NCBI GenBank assembly: GCA_021151825.1
Contig: JAGKWQ010000002.1
Location: forward strand, 186,001 to 250,000
From: Cellvibrionaceae bacterium
GTDB lineage: Bacteria > Pseudomonadota > Gammaproteobacteria > Pseudomonadales > Cellvibrionaceae
Direction of reading: 5' to 3'
DNA length: 64,000 bases
Shown: positions 1 to 8,307 of the stretch, piece after piece
Position numbering within the stretch: position 1 is the stretch's first letter
Layout of the letters: each line of letters begins with the position of its first letter
Notes under the pieces: model-generated
Seen by the model: the letters and a program-made list of their open reading frames with translations, nothing else
What the model was told of the DNA's origin: nothing
Database searches by the model: none
Position numbers and translations under genes: made by a program

Positions 1-326
1 CTCCAATCGACTACAAAAAGGAATTTGGAGAAGTCGCCTCGGAAAAAGGTTTTGCCAACATCACTAAATACATTGAGACGGTTGCAAATCAGCGAAACTT
101 ATTGCTCTACGCATCACCACAAAAAATACCAACCTTAAAAGATGCGCATCAATTTTTGTTAGATAAGCACAATGTAGTATTCATTCTCCTTTCCCTACTT
201 CTGCTCATAGAACCACATAAACCGATACAACATTTACCCCAAGAGGCCTTAAAAACGTTTCTCGACGTGCTAAGTAGAGATAAACCAAATGCATGTGCAG
301 AACGAGGCTCCAAAGAAGAGCCATAA
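1..326 (+). CDS. C-terminal part of an unrecognised protein (runs in from outside)
   Basis: A frame is open from position 3 to a TAA at 324-326, giving about 107 residues. No ATG with a ribosome site is seen, and a TTG at 102 lies inside what looks like continuous coding sequence, so this is probably the end of a gene that starts left of the window. The residues include a hydrophobic stretch (VVFILLSLLLLI) in an otherwise mixed sequence and a charged tail. I do not recognise the family. Being next to the prophage end, it is probably an accessory prophage gene. Confidence 0.5.
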   Translation, partial: PIDYKKEFGEVASEKGFANITKYIETVANQRNLLLYASPQKIPTLKDAHQFLLDKHNVVFILLSLLLLIEPHKPIQHLPQEALKTFLDVLSRDKPNACAERGSKEEP

Positions 327-364
327 AAACCCCGTTATTTCACAATACTTCACTATATTACACA

Positions 365-393
365 TTGACACCAAAACGCACCCGCACTACTCT
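365..393 (+). promoter_or_regulatory. sigma70-like promoter of leader RNA copy A
   Basis: TTGACA at 365-370, a 17-base spacer and TACTCT at 388-393. The promoters of copies B and C sit at the same place relative to the CAAAAT-loop hairpin. Copies A and B also share a CACCCG-ACTACTCT string. The expected transcript start is about position 400, the first base of the hairpin. Confidence 0.7.
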
Positions 394-399
394 ACCTAT

Positions 400-600
400 G
401 CAATGGCAAAATCCATTGCCAGGACTGGACCTCCTGAATATCCGAGAGCAACAAAGCGCGCTCTGCGCTTTTTTTGTTGCACGCTATCGGCTACCTTGCG
501 TTTTGGTGGCTGGGCGGGGCTACCCTTCGGGGTAGGCCGGTTCTCGATTCCGGTAGGTCCAAACCCTGTCCAGTCGCCTCCATGGCTTGGACCCCATGCT
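400..600 (+). ncRNA. Structured leader RNA, copy A (C4/CI-like candidate)
   Basis: Elements in order: a hairpin at 400-419 (GCAATGG / CCATTGC, loop CAAAAT); a terminator-like hairpin at 448-480 with GCGC arms and seven T; then the conserved module. In the module 505-515 (GGTGGCTGGGC) can pair over all 11 positions, with wobbles, to 568-578 (GTCCAGTCGCC). Between them lie a TTCG-capped GC hairpin (about 518-538) and a CCGG/CCGG hairpin (about 537-553). A further stem, GGTCCAA (556-562) with TTGGACC (587-593), holds the CCCTGTCCAGTCGCC segment in its loop, so it forms a pseudoknot or an alternative fold with the 11-bp helix. Copy B replaces this stem with a different but fully paired one. The family resembles phage P1/P7 C4 and P4 CI RNAs by position and style; I could not test this against a covariance model. 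Confidence 0.75.
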
Positions 601-636
601 GGCGGTTTTATAGGAAATTTAATCGAGGCTAACGCC

Positions 637-960
637 ATGACAGCAACTTCTGCTCGCAAAAAATCTTCTGCAACATCCGCAACAAAACTACGCCGTGAAA
701 TTAAATTAGATGAATCGCAATTTGCGATTTATAAAACCGGCTCTATCGATATTCTTAATCCTTCAGGCCAAGCCATCGATGTAATTGGTGATGGAACCAA
801 AAAACTCAATGAATTGGGCTCACGGGATGAAATAGCAAATAGTTTACGTTTGGTTTACGAGTTACTATCAGGCAACGTTGAAGGAGTTCAATTATCTCCA
901 TTTGCAGCGGCAGGTCTTGTTGATTTGCTATCGCGTACAGAACAGATGATTGATCGATAA
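637..960 (+). CDS. Small leader-RNA-controlled prophage protein, paralog A
   Basis: 107 residues from an ATG preceded by GAGGC. The open frame extends upstream to 289, but that part is the leader RNA read as protein (it gives a GGWAGLP-type peptide like those often annotated as Ash/Icd-like). The N terminus is basic and Ser/Ala-rich. The middle (LDESQFAIYKTGSIDIL) and the C-terminal helical part (LSPFAAAGLVDLL) match paralog B at 31792-32106 (LDPSQFALYQSGNIEL, LSEEAGAGMVELL) and more weakly paralog C. No known domain is recognised. Context suggests a small regulator or host-takeover factor, which is inference. Confidence 0.8.
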   Translation: MTATSARKKSSATSATKLRREIKLDESQFAIYKTGSIDILNPSGQAIDVIGDGTKKLNELGSRDEIANSLRLVYELLSGNVEGVQLSPFAAAGLVDLLSRTEQMIDR

Positions 961-970
961 AAACAAATAA

Positions 971-988
971 GGCGGCCAGTTGGCCGCC
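971..988. repeat. GGCGGCC palindrome between paralog A and the next gene
   Basis: GGCGGCC AGTT GGCCGCC is an inverted repeat directly between the stop of the small gene and the ribosome site of the next one. Nearly the same hairpin (GGCGGCC AATT GGCCGCC) with a T-run ends the accessory operon at 30883-30905. Here it is followed by A residues, so it is a poor terminator for rightward transcription. It may protect RNA 3' ends or limit read-through. Confidence 0.6.
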
Positions 989-1002
989 AAAAAGGTAATC
1001 AT

Positions 1003-2100
1003 ATGAAAACCACACAAAATCATATCGACGAAATCACGAGATTTGCCAAAACAGAGGCTGAAATTTTTAAACAGAATATACTGACCAGTAACGAAATCTT
1101 TGATGCCAACGTTGATGCATTAATTGAAGATATCACAGCATTTTCACAGAAAATAGGCAATATGGCATACCCAAGAATAGATGGAATTATCGACAAAATA
1201 ACTCGATGTGAAGGACTTCTTTTTCAAAAGCGAAAACTTATAAAAGATCCAGTATTACGCCAAGATGAGTCTCAGTCACTAGCGGCGTTATCCCTTATCA
1301 AGTCTAGAATTTATGAAATAAGATTTTTAACTATTAGAAAAAACGAAGAAGAGCAATTCATAAAACGCACCAAGAAAAGCAGTGAGGAACAGGCCACCGA
1401 GTCACAGAATGCCAAAGAGATTGTTGACGGCCTTGCTGCCAATAAAGAATTACTCTCTTTGGTAAATGAAAAACTCCCACAACTAGATAATGCAATATCA
1501 AGCAAGCTTAAACAAATCGAAGATGATTACTCAGAAGTATCGAAACACGCCAACGAAGAAAAAACAAAAGCAGACGAAGAATTTAATAAATTCAAAAATT
1601 TTGTATTAGAAAACACTAAAAATGTTAAAAAATTATTTGATCTTGCCTCAACTGAATCAATATCCAATATCTATACAACCAGATCAGATCAAGAAAGTAG
1701 AGCCGCAAACAATTTTAGAAATGTTGCATTTTTAACAATGGGGGTCGTCTGCCTTATTGATATCCTTTTCATATTCGATGGGCTACTTTCAGGCTTCAAG
1801 GGTTATCAGGCATTTTCGGTAGTTACCCTCTCTTTAATGCTTTTAACCCCAGCAATCTATCTATCTAAAGAATCTACTAGGCATCGAAAGTTTGAGCAAG
1901 AAAATATTAAAATATCTCAAAATATTGGAGCAATACTTTCATTTATTTCAAATTTGGAGGAGGCAGAAAGGACAAAAATCATTCACTCAATTGCTGAAAG
2001 CTTGCTAAAAAATATGACACCGACTGCAATGGATGAAAGCAGCCCAAACATTCATTTCAATATAAGTGAAAAAATATTGGAAAAATTTAAAACTCAATGA
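1003..2100 (+). CDS. Coiled-coil membrane protein, accessory (moron) gene
   Basis: 365 residues. Roughly the first 230 are charged, Lys/Glu-rich and predicted helical or coiled-coil. Two hydrophobic segments follow at about residues 238-260 and 268-285 (FLTMGVVCLIDILFIF; FSVVTLSLMLLTPAIYL), then a second helical region to the end. There is no signal peptide, so it is probably an inner-membrane protein with long cytoplasmic coiled coils. It is AT-rich compared with the tail genes and lies at the prophage edge, convergent with the tail operon and overlapping it by 14 bases. I do not recognise the family. A lysogenic-conversion or superinfection-exclusion role is possible but only inferred from place and architecture. 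Confidence 0.75.
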   Translation: MKTTQNHIDEITRFAKTEAEIFKQNILTSNEIFDANVDALIEDITAFSQKIGNMAYPRIDGIIDKITRCEGLLFQKRKLIKDPVLRQDESQSLAALSLIKSRIYEIRFLTIRKNEEEQFIKRTKKSSEEQATESQNAKEIVDGLAANKELLSLVNEKLPQLDNAISSKLKQIEDDYSEVSKHANEEKTKADEEFNKFKNFVLENTKNVKKLFDLASTESISNIYTTRSDQESRAANNFRNVAFLTMGVVCLIDILFIFDGLLSGFKGYQAFSVVTLSLMLLTPAIYLSKESTRHRKFEQENIKISQNIGAILSFISNLEEAERTKIIHSIAESLLKNMTPTAMDESSPNIHFNISEKILEKFKTQ

Positions 2101-3070
2101 TTGGATCAAGCCTCCCCTTAAGCCCATCCGTTTCCCCTTTCTTCCCCCCAAAATCGCCCGATTGCTCGGGCTTTTCGGTTATCTTCGGCGCGCCGTTATC
2201 AGTGTATTTATGCGTGTGATCCTTTGCGATGTTCGCAATCTCCGAAACCACTTGAATCAACTCACTTAAAATCTGCAACACATTTTCGCCTTCACTGCCT
2301 AACCAAATCTTCCCACCATTTTTCACTTTGATGAGTTGCTTGGCTGTCGCGAGCGAATCATAAATATTGCCGATGCGCTGAATTAAATCATGTGTAACTT
2401 TATTTTTTTGGTCATGGCCAATGGCAATTTTTAAATCATGTGCGGCAACCAGGTGCGCCGGTCCACCACTTACCAGTTTCAACGCGCCCAGGGCTTCAAT
2501 GGCTTTTACGCCGGTCACTTCCTCCACACTGTGCTGTTTCACTTGTAAGTAGTGAATGTGCGCGTGCTGGTTTAACTGAAACGTTTCAGTGGTGTGTTGC
2601 ACGCTGGCATCATGAATATTGGCAAACGTAATACGCGACCAATTGCCGTGCTGGTCCGCGCGTTGCGTAACTGCCGGCGCAGCCTGGATCACTACTTCAT
2701 TCGGCACCAGGTGCGGCACACTTAAGCCGTCGGTAAGAATGGTGCGAATAAACGGCTTGCTGGCCAGCCCATACGCAAACGCGAGCTCCACAATCGCACC
2801 CGGCTCTGGGAAGCCAAAAACGCCCCGCTCCAACCCTGCACAACTTGCCGGCAATGGAACCGCGCGCAGCACCTTAAATAATTCGTCTGGCTCGTTTTTT
2901 TCATCCAGCACCCGCACATCCACGGCGTAGCGCGGGCGAAAACTTTCGCTCATGCCAGGCGTATGGATCGGGTCGCTAATCGCTTCCACGCGCGCAAACA
3001 TCGGCAAATGCAAATCCCCCAGTAATTCAGGGTTTAACCGCATTACTACGTTGTCGATTTCACGTTCCAC
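2087..3070 (-). CDS. Baseplate spike protein, gpV-like
   Basis: 327 residues, last gene of the tail operon. The N-terminal part looks like the OB-fold region of P2 gpV/Mu gp45-type spikes (PGAIVELAFAYG...FIRTILTDG). The C-terminal part is repetitive and helical-prism-like with an HTH metal-site pattern (DHTHKY), like the iron-binding HxH apex of P2 gpV. The protein forms the membrane-piercing tip under the tail tube. It is longer than P2 gpV. The start overlaps the upstream gene by 25 bases, typical of this operon. The last codons overlap the convergent gene at 1003-2100. Confidence 0.75.
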   Translation of the reverse strand: MEREIDNVVMRLNPELLGDLHLPMFARVEAISDPIHTPGMSESFRPRYAVDVRVLDEKNEPDELFKVLRAVPLPASCAGLERGVFGFPEPGAIVELAFAYGLASKPFIRTILTDGLSVPHLVPNEVVIQAAPAVTQRADQHGNWSRITFANIHDASVQHTTETFQLNQHAHIHYLQVKQHSVEEVTGVKAIEALGALKLVSGGPAHLVAAHDLKIAIGHDQKNKVTHDLIQRIGNIYDSLATAKQLIKVKNGGKIWLGSEGENVLQILSELIQVVSEIANIAKDHTHKYTDNGAPKITEKPEQSGDFGGKKGETDGLKGRLDPIIEF

Positions 3071-3774
3071 CGCGTCCCCCAGGGGTTCTTATCCCACTCG
3101 ATATACATTTGCGCTTCTTTAAAATGCACAGCGGTAATTACCTCACCGCTTTCCATCACAATGCCAGGGCGAAAGCGCGGTGCCGCCACTAATTCACAGC
3201 TATTGCTAATGCCACTTTTGCTACGCACTTCCACCGGTACCGGAACCGGCTTGCCCGCAAAAAAACTGTGCTCCCAACTGCCGACAAATACTTTACCGTC
3301 GCCCTGCTGTTGCCAGATTGGTTTTTTAATCCGGAATACCCGGGCTAATGAATCCATCGCATGGTAGCCACCACCCACGGAATAAAATACCGGCGCGGCG
3401 GTGCGTGAATAATCCTGCTCCGGAGTCACAAACTTTAACGCGGTGTCTTTGCTGATCGCGGCCAGCACATCGTTTAATGTGCAATTGCGTAAGGCCAACG
3501 GCAGAATGCGATTCAGTGTTGATGTCAGTTCACGGCAATACAACGCCTGCTGTTTTTTATCCACGTAAAAACTTTTTTGAATGGGGCCGGTAAATACCGG
3601 CACCATTGCAGCCGGGTCATAACCGGCAGAAAATTGCACGATTCCACTGGTCAACGCGTCACTGTGGTTTACATGAAACAATGCAACACCGGGCGAAAAC
3701 AAAAACAGGCGAACATCATCATTCACCAAAGGAATAGGTTCGCCATTAAACGTTAATTGTTTATGTAATTTCAC
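3046..3774 (-). CDS. Baseplate/tail hub protein (gpD-like candidate)
   Basis: 242 residues, between a 172-residue baseplate-type protein and the spike gene. The position just before the spike matches a tail hub (P2 gpD, Mu gp44 role). The sequence has the mixed beta character of such proteins, with a segment (ISKDTALKFVTPEQDYSRT...YHAMDSLARVF) that resembles late-control/hub proteins. Its start overlaps the upstream stop by 4 bases. I infer the hub function from order more than from a decisive motif. Confidence 0.55.
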   Translation of the reverse strand: MKLHKQLTFNGEPIPLVNDDVRLFLFSPGVALFHVNHSDALTSGIVQFSAGYDPAAMVPVFTGPIQKSFYVDKKQQALYCRELTSTLNRILPLALRNCTLNDVLAAISKDTALKFVTPEQDYSRTAAPVFYSVGGGYHAMDSLARVFRIKKPIWQQQGDGKVFVGSWEHSFFAGKPVPVPVEVRSKSGISNSCELVAAPRFRPGIVMESGEVITAVHFKEAQMYIEWDKNPWGTRWNVKSTT

Positions 3775-4286
3775 GACAACGCCTTATCCAATCCCGCGAC
3801 AAACTTTTCGATACCGGTTACCGGTGCGTCATCCGCTGAATCGTCATCGCTGCTCACTGTTGTTCCTGCGGCGGCTTGTGGTTTTGCTTTTGCGGTTTGC
3901 TGGCGCTGTTCGGTTTTTTCTGCAACGGATTTATATTCCTGCACATTAAAATCCACTTGCCACGCAAGCAGGTTGTAATCTTCGCGCACATCAAAGCTGT
4001 CACAAAATTGTACCTGCCGAATTTTCATTGCATTAGCAGCCGGTTCAACAATGTCATAAATTTTTAGGTTGCCGTTTTCGGTTACGGCTTCAGCGATTGC
4101 CGTTAATTCCGTGAGCGATTTAGCGTCATCAAACGGAATCAACAACGATACGTAAACCGTTTTGGGTTTAATGCCTTTGTGCGCGGTATCCGTGCCGCTC
4201 GTTTGGCCACCCAACTTCTCGCTGCCAAAACTCATGGATACCGACACTTTTAATTCTTTGTCCGGCACTTTGAAATTGCCCAGCAT
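3771..4286 (-). CDS. Baseplate-associated protein, 171 residues
   Basis: A second ATG at 4286 is preferred over 4289; both overlap the upstream stop in an ATGATG/TGA arrangement, so coupling is likely. The N-terminal 115 residues form a beta-rich domain (LKVSVSMSFGSEKLGGQTSG) seen in phage baseplate or DNA-circularisation-type proteins. The C-terminal part is low-complexity (Gln/Ala then Asp/Ser-rich) and ends in a short helix. Membership of the tail operon makes it a virion or assembly protein. The exact family is uncertain. Confidence 0.55.
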   Translation of the reverse strand: MLGNFKVPDKELKVSVSMSFGSEKLGGQTSGTDTAHKGIKPKTVYVSLLIPFDDAKSLTELTAIAEAVTENGNLKIYDIVEPAANAMKIRQVQFCDSFDVREDYNLLAWQVDFNVQEYKSVAEKTEQRQQTAKAKPQAAAGTTVSSDDDSADDAPVTGIEKFVAGLDKALS

Positions 4287-5185
4287 CATTGCAGCATCCC
4301 CTTAAACGCATTTAACGCACCGGGTGCGCTCGCCAGCAACACGCACACCGCGAGCGGGTATTCATACCCCAAATCCGCATCGAGCAATGCACGGCTGGCA
4401 GCAGCGGGATTTGTCCCCGCTAAAAAATAATAATGGCCAGCTCCACCGGTGAAGCTGGCCGTTGCATTGGTTGCCGCATTTTTTATCGCGGTAATGTGCG
4501 CTTGTTTTTTGTTAGTAATGGCAACTAAATCCGATTCGGCAGAATCACCGGCGATACTTACCGCATCACCCAACGCCACCGCCTGCCCTACCGCGCCAAA
4601 CGTTTGTACCAGGTGAGAAGCCTGCACATTTGCCGTTAAACGAAACCGCGCATTGACACCTGCATCGGGTAATAAAATTTTGTCGCGCTCCAGCGTCGCC
4701 AGTTGCGCGCAGCGCCTCGCGCACAGATACAGCGTTGCATCGCTGTACACCGCCAATACTTGCTCCAGTTTTTGCGCCATATCGGCGTAGCCGGTGCCGG
4801 TAATTAACATCGCTAGCACATCCATAGCGCCATTGGGTTTTTCAGCATCCAACACATCACCCAATTTTTTAGCCGCTGCATTCACCGCATTACGAGCCGA
4901 CAAATTCCGGATATGCCCCACGCCCTGGTTAAGGCCTTCACACCATGGGTGAATCACTACCTGCCGCACCACCGGCGCAAATGCGCTGTACAGTGATTCT
5001 GCGCCCGTTATCGGCCCATCCAACGCGGTAGCACCTTCACTGGGTGCATCAATACCAGGCGCAGCCAGCACAGCGCTGCGTGTGGTGGCCATAGCGCCGT
5101 GTTCGCCATCCAGCGCTACGTTTGCACTGGCCAACACGTCCGCAAGCACAGGCGGGGTTTTAAATTGAATTGCAGCCCATGCCAT
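4286..5185 (-). CDS. Phage structural protein of unknown role
   Basis: 299 residues, Ala-rich, no cleavable signal. It includes long amphipathic helical stretches (NAVNAAAKKLGDVLDAE; LAMLITGTGYADMAQKLEQVL). It lies between fibre-type genes and the baseplate module, tightly packed (2 bases after the upstream stop). No family is recognised. By position it is probably a tail or baseplate component or a chaperone for the fibres. An alternative is a DNA-ejection-associated factor. Confidence 0.55.
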   Translation of the reverse strand: MAWAAIQFKTPPVLADVLASANVALDGEHGAMATTRSAVLAAPGIDAPSEGATALDGPITGAESLYSAFAPVVRQVVIHPWCEGLNQGVGHIRNLSARNAVNAAAKKLGDVLDAEKPNGAMDVLAMLITGTGYADMAQKLEQVLAVYSDATLYLCARRCAQLATLERDKILLPDAGVNARFRLTANVQASHLVQTFGAVGQAVALGDAVSIAGDSAESDLVAITNKKQAHITAIKNAATNATASFTGGAGHYYFLAGTNPAAASRALLDADLGYEYPLAVCVLLASAPGALNAFKGMLQ

Positions 5186-5187
5186 GG

Positions 5188-5523
5188 TTAATTACTCGCG
5201 CGGCCCCACTGCCGGATGCTGTATTTGTAATTACCGGCACCAGCATCCGTTAAGCGCAATGCAGAAAGCCGTTTCATTTCTACGGTAAAGGTTCGCTTCT
5301 TCGGGTTCGCCGCTAAATCCACCGCCCCATCCTCCACCAGTTCAAAATCATCCGCCTGAAAATCAGCGGTGTCATTGCGCTCCAGGAGCGGGCGAATCGT
5401 CGGCGTAATCACGCCTGTGTTTCTGCCGTGCAAGGTCACTTGCAAATACGTGTAATCACCGTTTAATGGGACCGTGATTATCGCACCGGCCACCGTTTTA
5501 AATTGTTCACTGGGAATACGCAT
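5188..5523 (-). CDS. Small beta-rich tail protein, unknown
   Basis: 111 residues, predicted mainly beta strands (AGAIITVPLNGDYTYLQVTLHG; RTFTVEMKRLSALRLTDAG). It could be an independent fibre or baseplate accessory domain. It sits 11 bases after the upstream fibre-like gene and 2 bases before the next gene, so it belongs to the tail operon. No homolog is recognised from sequence alone. Confidence 0.55.
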   Translation of the reverse strand: MRIPSEQFKTVAGAIITVPLNGDYTYLQVTLHGRNTGVITPTIRPLLERNDTADFQADDFELVEDGAVDLAANPKKRTFTVEMKRLSALRLTDAGAGNYKYSIRQWGRASN

Positions 5524-5534
5524 TGAATGCCCTC

Positions 5535-6695
5535 TTAAAATTTTCCAGCGTTAAACTTTTTTGATTTGGAAAAAATCGCTTTGATTTTCTCGCCCTTAAA
5601 ATAACGCGATCCCACTATCACCGCCCCGCCTCCCGGGTTACCTGGATCATCCGTAACAACCACCAATGAATGGCACATACCATCAGCGGCTTTGCGAATA
5701 AAAAACTGATTCTCACCGGCTTTAAGCCCCGCAATTTCCCAGCGCTCGTTAATCACAAACCGCGTGGGATCATAAAAAATTAAATCATTCAACACCGGTA
5801 AGGGGTCAATATTAAAAATCACGCCCACCGTATCGGGGCTGGTTACATCCGTTAACGCGAGTGATACAAAATTCACTTGTGCTGCATTATCCGGGTGGCG
5901 ACTTTTAATGGTGTAAGTCGCCGACTTGCCAATGCTTTTCAATGCGCCTTTGGAAACAGAAACCGCTACATCGCCGGGCTTTAATACCGGCTCACCAGCA
6001 ACTACTGCAGGCGCAGTTGCCATAAATTCGCCTGCCACACTGGTGGCAAACAAACTAACTACTTTTGAAACCAAACCATCGGTAATCGTTGCGTGTGTTG
6101 CGGCAAAGGTTGCATCGCTCAATCGCAACACAAAAATCTGCCCGGAAAATAAATTTTCAATACTGGTAATCGTCACCGGAGCCGCTGGCATATGTCTGAA
6201 TTGCAGGCCATTCAAATAAGCCTGAATATTCATATACTCCATCGCAATCGTCACAAAGCCAGACGAATCCGCAATGAACGGCGCCGTTATTGGCGCTGTA
6301 GGGTTAGTGCCTGCCACTGCACCGTAAACATATCCCGCGCCACCATTAATCCGGTAACGCGTATGGCGGTTCTGGTTTGCATGGCCGGATAAATCAATTT
6401 CACCCGCCTGGCCTGCGGTAAAACCACGCGCTTGCAATGCAGCCGCTTGCCCATACCAACCACTGCGCCAATACAGCATCGGCAATCCGTGATTGTCAGA
6501 ATTTGCATAGGCATCGCCTGAAATTTTTCCTGTAAAAGGTGTGGTGATATGCAAACTAATTCCGGTTTTTGCACCGGTATTGTCAATCATGTCTGAAAAA
6601 ATTTGTTGAGCCGACGTCGGGTTAACTGTCGACTGGTTCCAGTTAGGAGGAAGTGCAACCGCCGCATTGGAAAGCTTGACGTTAGTTACAATCAT
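5535..6695 (-). CDS. Tail fibre/adhesin-like protein
   Basis: 386 residues, beta-rich with many Gly, Asn and Thr. The first 180 residues resemble a carbohydrate-binding or jelly-roll adhesin (GWYGQAAALQARGFTAGQAG; DSSGFVTIAMEYMNIQAYL). The middle has repeated Ig/TIG-like strand patterns (SGQIFVLRLSDATF; KPGDVAVSVSKG). The C-terminal end is basic. The place among tail-fibre genes and the modular beta build suggest receptor binding. Function is inferred. Confidence 0.5.
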   Translation of the reverse strand: MIVTNVKLSNAAVALPPNWNQSTVNPTSAQQIFSDMIDNTGAKTGISLHITTPFTGKISGDAYANSDNHGLPMLYWRSGWYGQAAALQARGFTAGQAGEIDLSGHANQNRHTRYRINGGAGYVYGAVAGTNPTAPITAPFIADSSGFVTIAMEYMNIQAYLNGLQFRHMPAAPVTITSIENLFSGQIFVLRLSDATFAATHATITDGLVSKVVSLFATSVAGEFMATAPAVVAGEPVLKPGDVAVSVSKGALKSIGKSATYTIKSRHPDNAAQVNFVSLALTDVTSPDTVGVIFNIDPLPVLNDLIFYDPTRFVINERWEIAGLKAGENQFFIRKAADGMCHSLVVVTDDPGNPGGGAVIVGSRYFKGEKIKAIFSKSKKFNAGKF

Positions 6696-8014
6696 TGCGC
6701 ATCTCTCAACTTGAACGGTTCAGACATTTTTCCGTTACTGTTTTGCGAAAAAATATAAATCGGGTCTGCGTTCGTAAAATCACCTATCCGCACTTTCACG
6801 CGAATGCGCTGCTTGGTCCGGCTGATTTGCTCCTGCTGAATCGCTTTACCTGTGGTCATCGCCGTTTCAAAACTGGCACTGTTGGTGAACCACACCGATT
6901 CAGGGCTATCGTTTGCAATCAGTCCATCCGCATAGGTTTTCATGACCGTGGTTAAACGTTTCTGAAACGGCAACAACATCTTGTTGCTTCGTGGCTGATA
7001 TGGACCGGCATTTCCTTTCGGGAATCGGTTTTCCACTACATAACGAGGTTCAAAAAATTTTGGCTGCACACCAACCAAACGCCGATCATTAAAATTGATA
7101 TTTCCTTCTTCCTCATCAATGTGTTGAAAACTTCCCTCTTTAAGCCGCTCGTTACGAAAATATTTAAAAACAGCACCATCTTTCTTTCCATCAATACTAC
7201 TCGCCTTGTAATACCCAACAACAAGAATCCAATCGCCAAACATTTTTATAACGTTCGCACCGTTAAACTCCTGTGCAAGTGAACCACCAGTGTGAACCTC
7301 GCCCTGGTAATTGCTGGCAATCCGTCCCTTAATAATTGAGCCTCGCGGCAATACCTGATCGCTTGAAAAAATAATGGTTGTAAAGTTCCCACCGGAATGC
7401 GAATTTGCATTCACAACGTCCACCAAACAACGCTCCATTTTTATTTGCAGGTCTTCCCAGATGTTGCTGGGCGACTCCCAATTCACTGCATCCAAATGCG
7501 GTTGTGTTGCCGTGACCGTTGCTACCGGTGTATTAATCCGACGATAGCGACGCAAGTAACCCGGCGCGCCTGGATCAAAGCTCACCAGGTCACCATTCAC
7601 ATACACATTACCTGGCACCCATGTGGCGGCTTCATTGCCCGCTGAAATCACATCGAATTTCACGTAATAGCTGTAATGAAACTCTTCGGTGTATTCATGG
7701 AATATTTCCGGAAAACCATTCCATTGCACGCCTGCCGGGCAATCCGCTAATGCACAAACCGGATTAATAAAACCCGGCACCACATTTTGATAAATGTACC
7801 CTTCCGCCAAACGCCCGCCCATCACCGGGACCGGCGCCAACAATTGGCCATTGCGTTTGTTGCTAAAAAAACCATCTAACGTAATGATTCCACCGGCAAC
7901 AAAATCACCAACCGCAGACGTAATCACCGGGCAATTCCCATCACGCCATCTGCCAGACCATGGCGGGTTAGCACCATTGGCCAGGCGAATTAATTTTCCC
8001 GGTGGGTGAATCAT
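6692..8014 (-). CDS. Large tail protein, possible tailspike
   Basis: 440 residues without signal peptide. N-terminal motifs include CPAGVQWNGFPEIF; the rest is aromatic- and Gly-rich as in carbohydrate-binding phage proteins. The start codon overlaps the stop of the small upstream gene by 4 bases and the stop overlaps the next start by 4 bases, so it is translationally coupled. No catalytic motif of a known depolymerase is visible. A host-range role is inferred from position. The CPAGV...PEIF element recurs in the orphan gene at 41041-41379, outside the prophage. Confidence 0.5.
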   Translation of the reverse strand: MIHPPGKLIRLANGANPPWSGRWRDGNCPVITSAVGDFVAGGIITLDGFFSNKRNGQLLAPVPVMGGRLAEGYIYQNVVPGFINPVCALADCPAGVQWNGFPEIFHEYTEEFHYSYYVKFDVISAGNEAATWVPGNVYVNGDLVSFDPGAPGYLRRYRRINTPVATVTATQPHLDAVNWESPSNIWEDLQIKMERCLVDVVNANSHSGGNFTTIIFSSDQVLPRGSIIKGRIASNYQGEVHTGGSLAQEFNGANVIKMFGDWILVVGYYKASSIDGKKDGAVFKYFRNERLKEGSFQHIDEEEGNINFNDRRLVGVQPKFFEPRYVVENRFPKGNAGPYQPRSNKMLLPFQKRLTTVMKTYADGLIANDSPESVWFTNSASFETAMTTGKAIQQEQISRTKQRIRVKVRIGDFTNADPIYIFSQNSNGKMSEPFKLRDAQ

Positions 8015-8307
8015 TCCAATGCTCCAGCCCGTACTTTACTTGCAGCTAAAAACAGCGCGTCCAGTTGTTCAACCGACAGCATTAGTTTTTCGGCGATCAG
8101 CAACACCATTGGATTATTTCGTTGCAAATCCAAACGGTTTAGCCACGCAAGTTTGATACGCGCCGGTGTTTCAGGGTGGTTGATTAATTCCTCCACCTGC
8201 AACAACAAACCAGCGTCATCGAGGGCTACCTGCGCTTGATACGCCGTAATCACTTCCGGAATTTGGTTAATTGGTGCATCACCTTTTTGAAACGTAATTA
8301 CCGGCAT
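8011..8307 (-). CDS. Small helical tail-operon protein, possible fibre chaperone
   Basis: 98 residues, helical (TAYQAQVALDDAGLLLQVEELI; NPMVLLIAEKLMLSVEQLDAL). Small helical proteins between long fibre genes often act as fibre assembly chaperones, so this is a candidate. It is coupled on both sides by short overlaps (1 base upstream, 4 bases downstream). No known family is recognised. Confidence 0.5.
   Translation of the reverse strand: MPVITFQKGDAPINQIPEVITAYQAQVALDDAGLLLQVEELINHPETPARIKLAWLNRLDLQRNNPMVLLIAEKLMLSVEQLDALFLAASKVRAGALE

Noticed and set aside
289..636. Upstream extension of the paralog A reading frame through the leader RNA
   Set aside because: It reads through a conserved structured RNA and terminator. 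The same frame is not kept in copies B and C. The ATG at 637 has its own ribosome site.
2155..2180. Terminator-like CCCGA/TCGGG hairpin after the coiled-coil gene
   Set aside because: Lies inside the spike coding sequence and has only a weak T-run. Not called as a feature.
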